DNA of 64,000 bases from Trichoderma breve (lineage: Eukaryota; Ascomycota; Sordariomycetes; Hypocreales; Hypocreaceae): NCBI RefSeq assembly GCF_028502605.1, contig NW_026611593.1, positions 1,860,001 through 1,924,000 on the forward strand, in the 5' to 3' direction. Both the position numbers and the translations under genes were made by a program. The notes under the pieces are model-generated. The model searched no databases and had not been told where the DNA came from. It saw nothing but the letters and a program-made list of their open reading frames with translations. This document shows positions 61,101-64,000 of the stretch, piece by piece (position 1 is the stretch's first letter; each line of letters starts with the position of its first letter).

Positions 61101-64000
61101 AAGAAGAAGAATCAATTGCGTCATCTGAGGATGAAGAATCCGATGCAAAGGGCGAGGCAACGCACTCGTCACCAAGCGGCAAGTCTGTCACTTGGGGCGA
61201 AAACTCGACAAAGCGATTCGTAGTCGAATCTCCCGAATCTCGTAGCCGTGCAGAGTCCCCAAACGAGTTGGCTGAGGCGGAAGACAAACCCAGGCCCCGT
61301 CTCAGCAAGATTAGCCAATGGGGCAAGATCGCCGCTATGATGGCCGCTGGCACCGCCGAACCGACCACTGAGCTTGATCGGCACACTGCGTCGCGGAGCC
61401 GTGATCTGCCTGCCGATGACGATGTCAACGGCGCACCACCTGTTCCTGGCCCCAAGCCGGCTAGCCCTGAGCCTGAACAGATGCCTGGGACCTTCTCCGA
61501 TGATCTCGAGTTTACAGCTACCGTGGCAGCCGGCCTAGAGAAGAGCGGGTTCGATCCTAATATTGTAATTGACGATCCGGATTTTCGCCGCCGAGGCTCT
61601 CGCCCAGCCGATGCCGAGAGATCAGTTGAAGAGCCTGTACCAGCCCCAGAAGATGATCTGGCAAAAGACAGGGAAGTGGTAGCAGACGAAGAAGAGCTCT
61701 CGTTGGCTGATACAGAGGAGTCGGAGGATGAAAAAACTCAGAAGCAACGGAAGCTCAACGCACTGGAAAAATATCTTCAGATGCGACAGTCTGGTGAGAT
61801 CAAACCGCCGTCTCAGCCGGCCGAGCCAGTCGAGACGCCGGCCGTAGTGGAACGCCCAATCACGCCTCCTCAGAATAATGAGCGACGAAATATGCTAGAG
61901 AAATTCCTCCAGCGTCGACAATCAGGCGAGATTCAGCCTCCACGCGAAGTACTAGAGTCGCGTAACTTGGAGCCGGTTCCTGAGGCTCAAGACGATGACG
62001 AGGACAAAAAGGCCAAGAGAGAGAGGCTGGAGAAGTTCCTCCAGATGAGACAATCCAACCAAACCGAGGAGCCCGAGACCACAGAGGCTGTACCAAGGCA
62101 CGAACCTGAGGCTGAACAGCCCCCGACAAGGACACCACTCCACCCGGAAGCTCTGGCTCAATTGGACGACAGTGCCTCCGATTTTGCTCCCAGCAAGTCA
62201 AAGAAGAAAAAGAAGAAGAAGCGACGAGATCGCCTAGATGACGAACGATCCGGGCTGTCTATTCCGGGCGACGAAGGTACTGAAATCTCAAGGATTTCGG
62301 TGCCCGGTGACGAGGCTACCGTCTTTAGTGTCGAAGACTGGGAAGACTGGGACAGTTCACCAAGATCCACGCGAAGGTCTATAGTGGCTTCAGAACTGTC
62401 CACCTCTAGCAGGAGGAGCACCCGGCCGAAGCGCCGGAGCGGCACAGAGAAGGACCTTCGTGAGATTGACGGCAACGAGCCGCCGCCATATTCGAGAGAT
62501 GGTCCCACTGATCATGATGACGAAAGAAGGGCGAGAAGCCGGGAGAGCAAATCTTCACAGTATAATGATAATAGCGAGAAACCCATTTCATCGCGTAAAC
62601 GCAAAGACTCTTCCGGAAAAAAGTCTGGCTTTCTCTCAGGCATCTTCAATAAGTCCGGCGGCAAGGAAACCATTAATGAAAAGGGGGACTCTTTTTTTGA
62701 GCAAGCCGGCATCCTTGGCGCGGGTGCCGGCCTAGCGAGCCTTGCTGCATCTGCAGCAACGGCCTTAACTCGCTCAAATGCCGCCGATGTCTCCTCGGAC
62801 CCGGAGAACATCTCGCGAGATCTCCCTGGCTCGAGCCGGGAGGATGAAGATGTCTACCCCGTGATTGCTCCCCGAGCAATTGCTATTGATCCCCAGTATG
62901 GAGATCTGCTCCCTCTACCACCAAGCGAACCGGGTACTCCCCTAGATGCCAGTCTTGACAAGCTGCCGGGCCTGCCCGACAGTCGCCCTGGGACACCGGA
63001 TGAAGATCGGGCCCGGAGATTTGAAAAGACCCATCGCCGGCAACGAAGCAATCAAGAAAGCTCCCGCAACAGGTCACACAGCAACACTGCTGTCCCTCTA
63101 GCACTGCTCAGGGGTATCGGGTCTAGCCCTTCCAGCCCAGTTATGGCCTTCAAGCCTCCCCGTACGCCACCACGGCCAACCTCTTGGGATAGCACCAAAG
63201 AGTTTATGCCTTTGATGCTTCTCGAGCATGCCAGGCGCGGATCAGCTGACCTGAAAGGCGAAGAGCTACCGCCTCTACCGCCCAGTGAAGTCTCGAGCGA
63301 AGCCGAGGGCGGAGCAATGTCTGACCGGGAAGAGGACCGACTATCATCTGCACTACGACTACGTCCTGAAGACTTCCGAAGCCCCATGCCTCCAAACGAC
63401 GGGTTCAGCTCTACTGATCATCAACTCCGACTCCAGACCGACATTCCGACAATGGGCAGATCTGTATCCGACGAGGGATCCGAAGGTTCCACGCCAAAGG
63501 CAGACTTGACGTATGAGCTGCCGGTTCCGCCTACTAACAACACTCTAGGCGATTACGACGCACCTGCTCCCGTTGAGTCGACCCCTTCGTCAGGCCAATC
63601 AGCCAGGACAGTGGATGCTCAAGCCATACCGAGCCCTACAACTCCTACACGGCGCTTCCTCTCTCCCAACAAGGATGTTCGCCATCATGCCGAAGAATTG
63701 ACCTCAGCAGACGCCTCCGACGACTTCGAGACCGCACGCACCTCGCCTGCTGATATAAACGACGACGATGAATTATTTGAACCGCCGCCCATTGAGCCAT
63801 CGATGCTTGGCGCTATTCCTGAATTTTCAAGACCCGCAAAATTCTGGGAGGACAAGGTACCGGAACATTCAGAACCGACATCTGTGGATAAGGTGATTGA
63901 GACTTTGCCTAGCATTGAGAATGTCCCAAAGGACCAGGCCCAGGCCCGCCAGGGGAGCCCCAGCTATCTAGACACCTTACTAGAATCCGCCGAGGAATCG
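58169..64000 (+). CDS. Giant disordered protein, involucrin-repeat-like (partial, runs off right edge)
   Basis: One uninterrupted frame of 1944 codons from the ATG to the window edge, with no stop and no intron needed. The N-terminus is basic (Arg-rich). It is followed by a Gln/Pro-rich tract (about 50-110), poly-Ser, and a block with GTGFVKK and DEEILAIGRQLSDLARR that resembles fungal proteins annotated as involucrin repeat proteins. Further on come acidic Ser-rich tracts, poly-Ala (near 510), poly-Gln (near 640), and three related repeats of about 45 residues at about 1190-1305 (LEKYLQMRQSGE, LEKFLQRRQSGE, LEKFLQMRQSNQ). A Lys-rich run (near 1350) and an Ala-rich hydrophobic stretch (near 1515-1535) lie beyond. 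Family members are very large; their function is poorly known, and some relatives resemble septal-pore or structural proteins. The name is by resemblance only. Confidence 0.78.
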   Translation, partial: MPHPRRRSPESSRRRRREKRLSREEKDSLYSSPNSITPQQMPGSYSADSPQQQQQPYQPPPPQSQFQPQFQQPQHQQPPLPLQQQAFPSPPQQQYPYPQHYQQMSLPMPQHHTPSQDAAQPRSRASSGSLSSSPSSSSSSYTEISRVYPASRFGNFISTFVKAPSEVRRKHRRRGSGTKKRRGVFFGGGSNSSHSSINSDMAYGTGFVKKEKDRSTRYSSSVAGSAVSGSRQQQQQQYPPAAATRPSPKLLNEGKRNKTDEEILAIGRQLSDLARRSNEEDLRAVGKTRPSGLASTAAAISALRKSRKEAKKRGLAGSKKHRASSSDESDWESASDDDGDSSESSSSDDSTSALAYGGDSSRSNVALSGLMGAAAGAATGAVASSVASSKPTYHSRKSSVVDPRLFGPVNSLRGLVHTPCGFGDEQPPPASMSSNRYDNDRPATGESQADSTHRPGPIPLQQPIPMVPVSNKVFEAGRRDSRNSYRRQLSNSGSLDPTLSGGVAAAAAAAAAAMADQRGPWTEDRIYRDNVKLTRPDPEEDYFQRDQAPFEELERRRANPEVYYNRRNDNDSPRLESDRQMPDYGKDSSNLPRDSRSWMELHPEERKETLKYQTTYDAHMRDTERQLREDKLRDAQRQQQQQQQQQQPPQPARAIKAGDRNIETTAQPVPKPLVDPFQYQVANDAFNTPQFNTPRRERTPEIVTVNRVPNFADPSPAPASAPPPPQMPLRPQSNADIRLSRKDSYEIERAAEERRRGGESESRSRDPRGGYEYEQEEKDARSILDEAKHSTIPVAAVAIASAIAVEEERSRERKRREYSDDGSRDRSRPEKDSVQEDADRYYRESVIARKIASDEIRSRSHSPDESVVDKWEKPSAEESFSIVAPPSMEDREHDDDENPYAPPNADVRIDNEIFPHETDRFRATNGADASRFKSRDASCERERPLLNIVRPTPVPSPDSTSVGLKQPAEVPASREIEKEEESIASSEDEESDAKGEATHSSPSGKSVTWGENSTKRFVVESPESRSRAESPNELAEAEDKPRPRLSKISQWGKIAAMMAAGTAEPTTELDRHTASRSRDLPADDDVNGAPPVPGPKPASPEPEQMPGTFSDDLEFTATVAAGLEKSGFDPNIVIDDPDFRRRGSRPADAERSVEEPVPAPEDDLAKDREVVADEEELSLADTEESEDEKTQKQRKLNALEKYLQMRQSGEIKPPSQPAEPVETPAVVERPITPPQNNERRNMLEKFLQRRQSGEIQPPREVLESRNLEPVPEAQDDDEDKKAKRERLEKFLQMRQSNQTEEPETTEAVPRHEPEAEQPPTRTPLHPEALAQLDDSASDFAPSKSKKKKKKKRRDRLDDERSGLSIPGDEGTEISRISVPGDEATVFSVEDWEDWDSSPRSTRRSIVASELSTSSRRSTRPKRRSGTEKDLREIDGNEPPPYSRDGPTDHDDERRARSRESKSSQYNDNSEKPISSRKRKDSSGKKSGFLSGIFNKSGGKETINEKGDSFFEQAGILGAGAGLASLAASAATALTRSNAADVSSDPENISRDLPGSSREDEDVYPVIAPRAIAIDPQYGDLLPLPPSEPGTPLDASLDKLPGLPDSRPGTPDEDRARRFEKTHRRQRSNQESSRNRSHSNTAVPLALLRGIGSSPSSPVMAFKPPRTPPRPTSWDSTKEFMPLMLLEHARRGSADLKGEELPPLPPSEVSSEAEGGAMSDREEDRLSSALRLRPEDFRSPMPPNDGFSSTDHQLRLQTDIPTMGRSVSDEGSEGSTPKADLTYELPVPPTNNTLGDYDAPAPVESTPSSGQSARTVDAQAIPSPTTPTRRFLSPNKDVRHHAEELTSADASDDFETARTSPADINDDDELFEPPPIEPSMLGAIPEFSRPAKFWEDKVPEHSEPTSVDKVIETLPSIENVPKDQAQARQGSPSYLDTLLESAEES

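Overview
The window is nuclear DNA of a filamentous ascomycete (Pezizomycotina), probably a Sordariomycete and perhaps Hypocreales. The coding genes carry short introns (about 46 to 140 nt) with GTNNGT donors, CTNAC-type branch sites and YAG acceptors. The gene set is typical of such fungi: a Zn2Cys6 regulator, a wax-synthase-type acyltransferase, a fungal TERT, a DH-BAR-SH3 RhoGEF, Pkr1, APC2 and a giant involucrin-repeat-like protein. I see no transposon, rRNA or CRISPR. The species call is inference only.

Layout. 1-1296 (-): 5' part of a Zn2Cys6 transcription factor running off the left edge. 3210-3334 (+): a tRNA-Gly(CCC)-like gene whose variable loop is split by a 53-nt insert with spliceosomal-intron signals. 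4368-6123 (+): wax-synthase-domain acyltransferase. 6292-10248 (-): complete ten-exon telomerase reverse transcriptase, convergent with the acyltransferase. 12463-18429 (+): DH-BAR-SH3 Rho/Cdc42 exchange factor, divergent from TERT. 19709-21775 (+): MFS sugar-type transporter. 22332-22823 (-): V-ATPase assembly factor Pkr1. 24139-24222 (-): tRNA-Thr(AGT) with a 12-nt intron.

A gene-poor block follows. No supportable protein gene lies between 24223 and 34844 (10.6 kb). Then come a Con7-like C2H2 regulator with a 5-nt first coding exon (34845-36002), another 6.2 kb without genes, APC2 (42207-44930) and about 5 kb of CT-rich, microsatellite-rich spacer. The right side holds a RING-finger protein (50024-52116), a cytochrome P450 (53890-55602) and a very long, disordered involucrin-repeat-like ORF (from 58169) open to the right edge.

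The genes are mostly unrelated housekeeping and regulatory loci rather than one pathway. The Zn2Cys6 factor and the acyltransferase are families often found in secondary-metabolite clusters, and the left edge could be the border of one. The most unusual signal is the interrupted tRNA-Gly-like gene: removing the intron-like insert restores a complete 72-nt cloverleaf.
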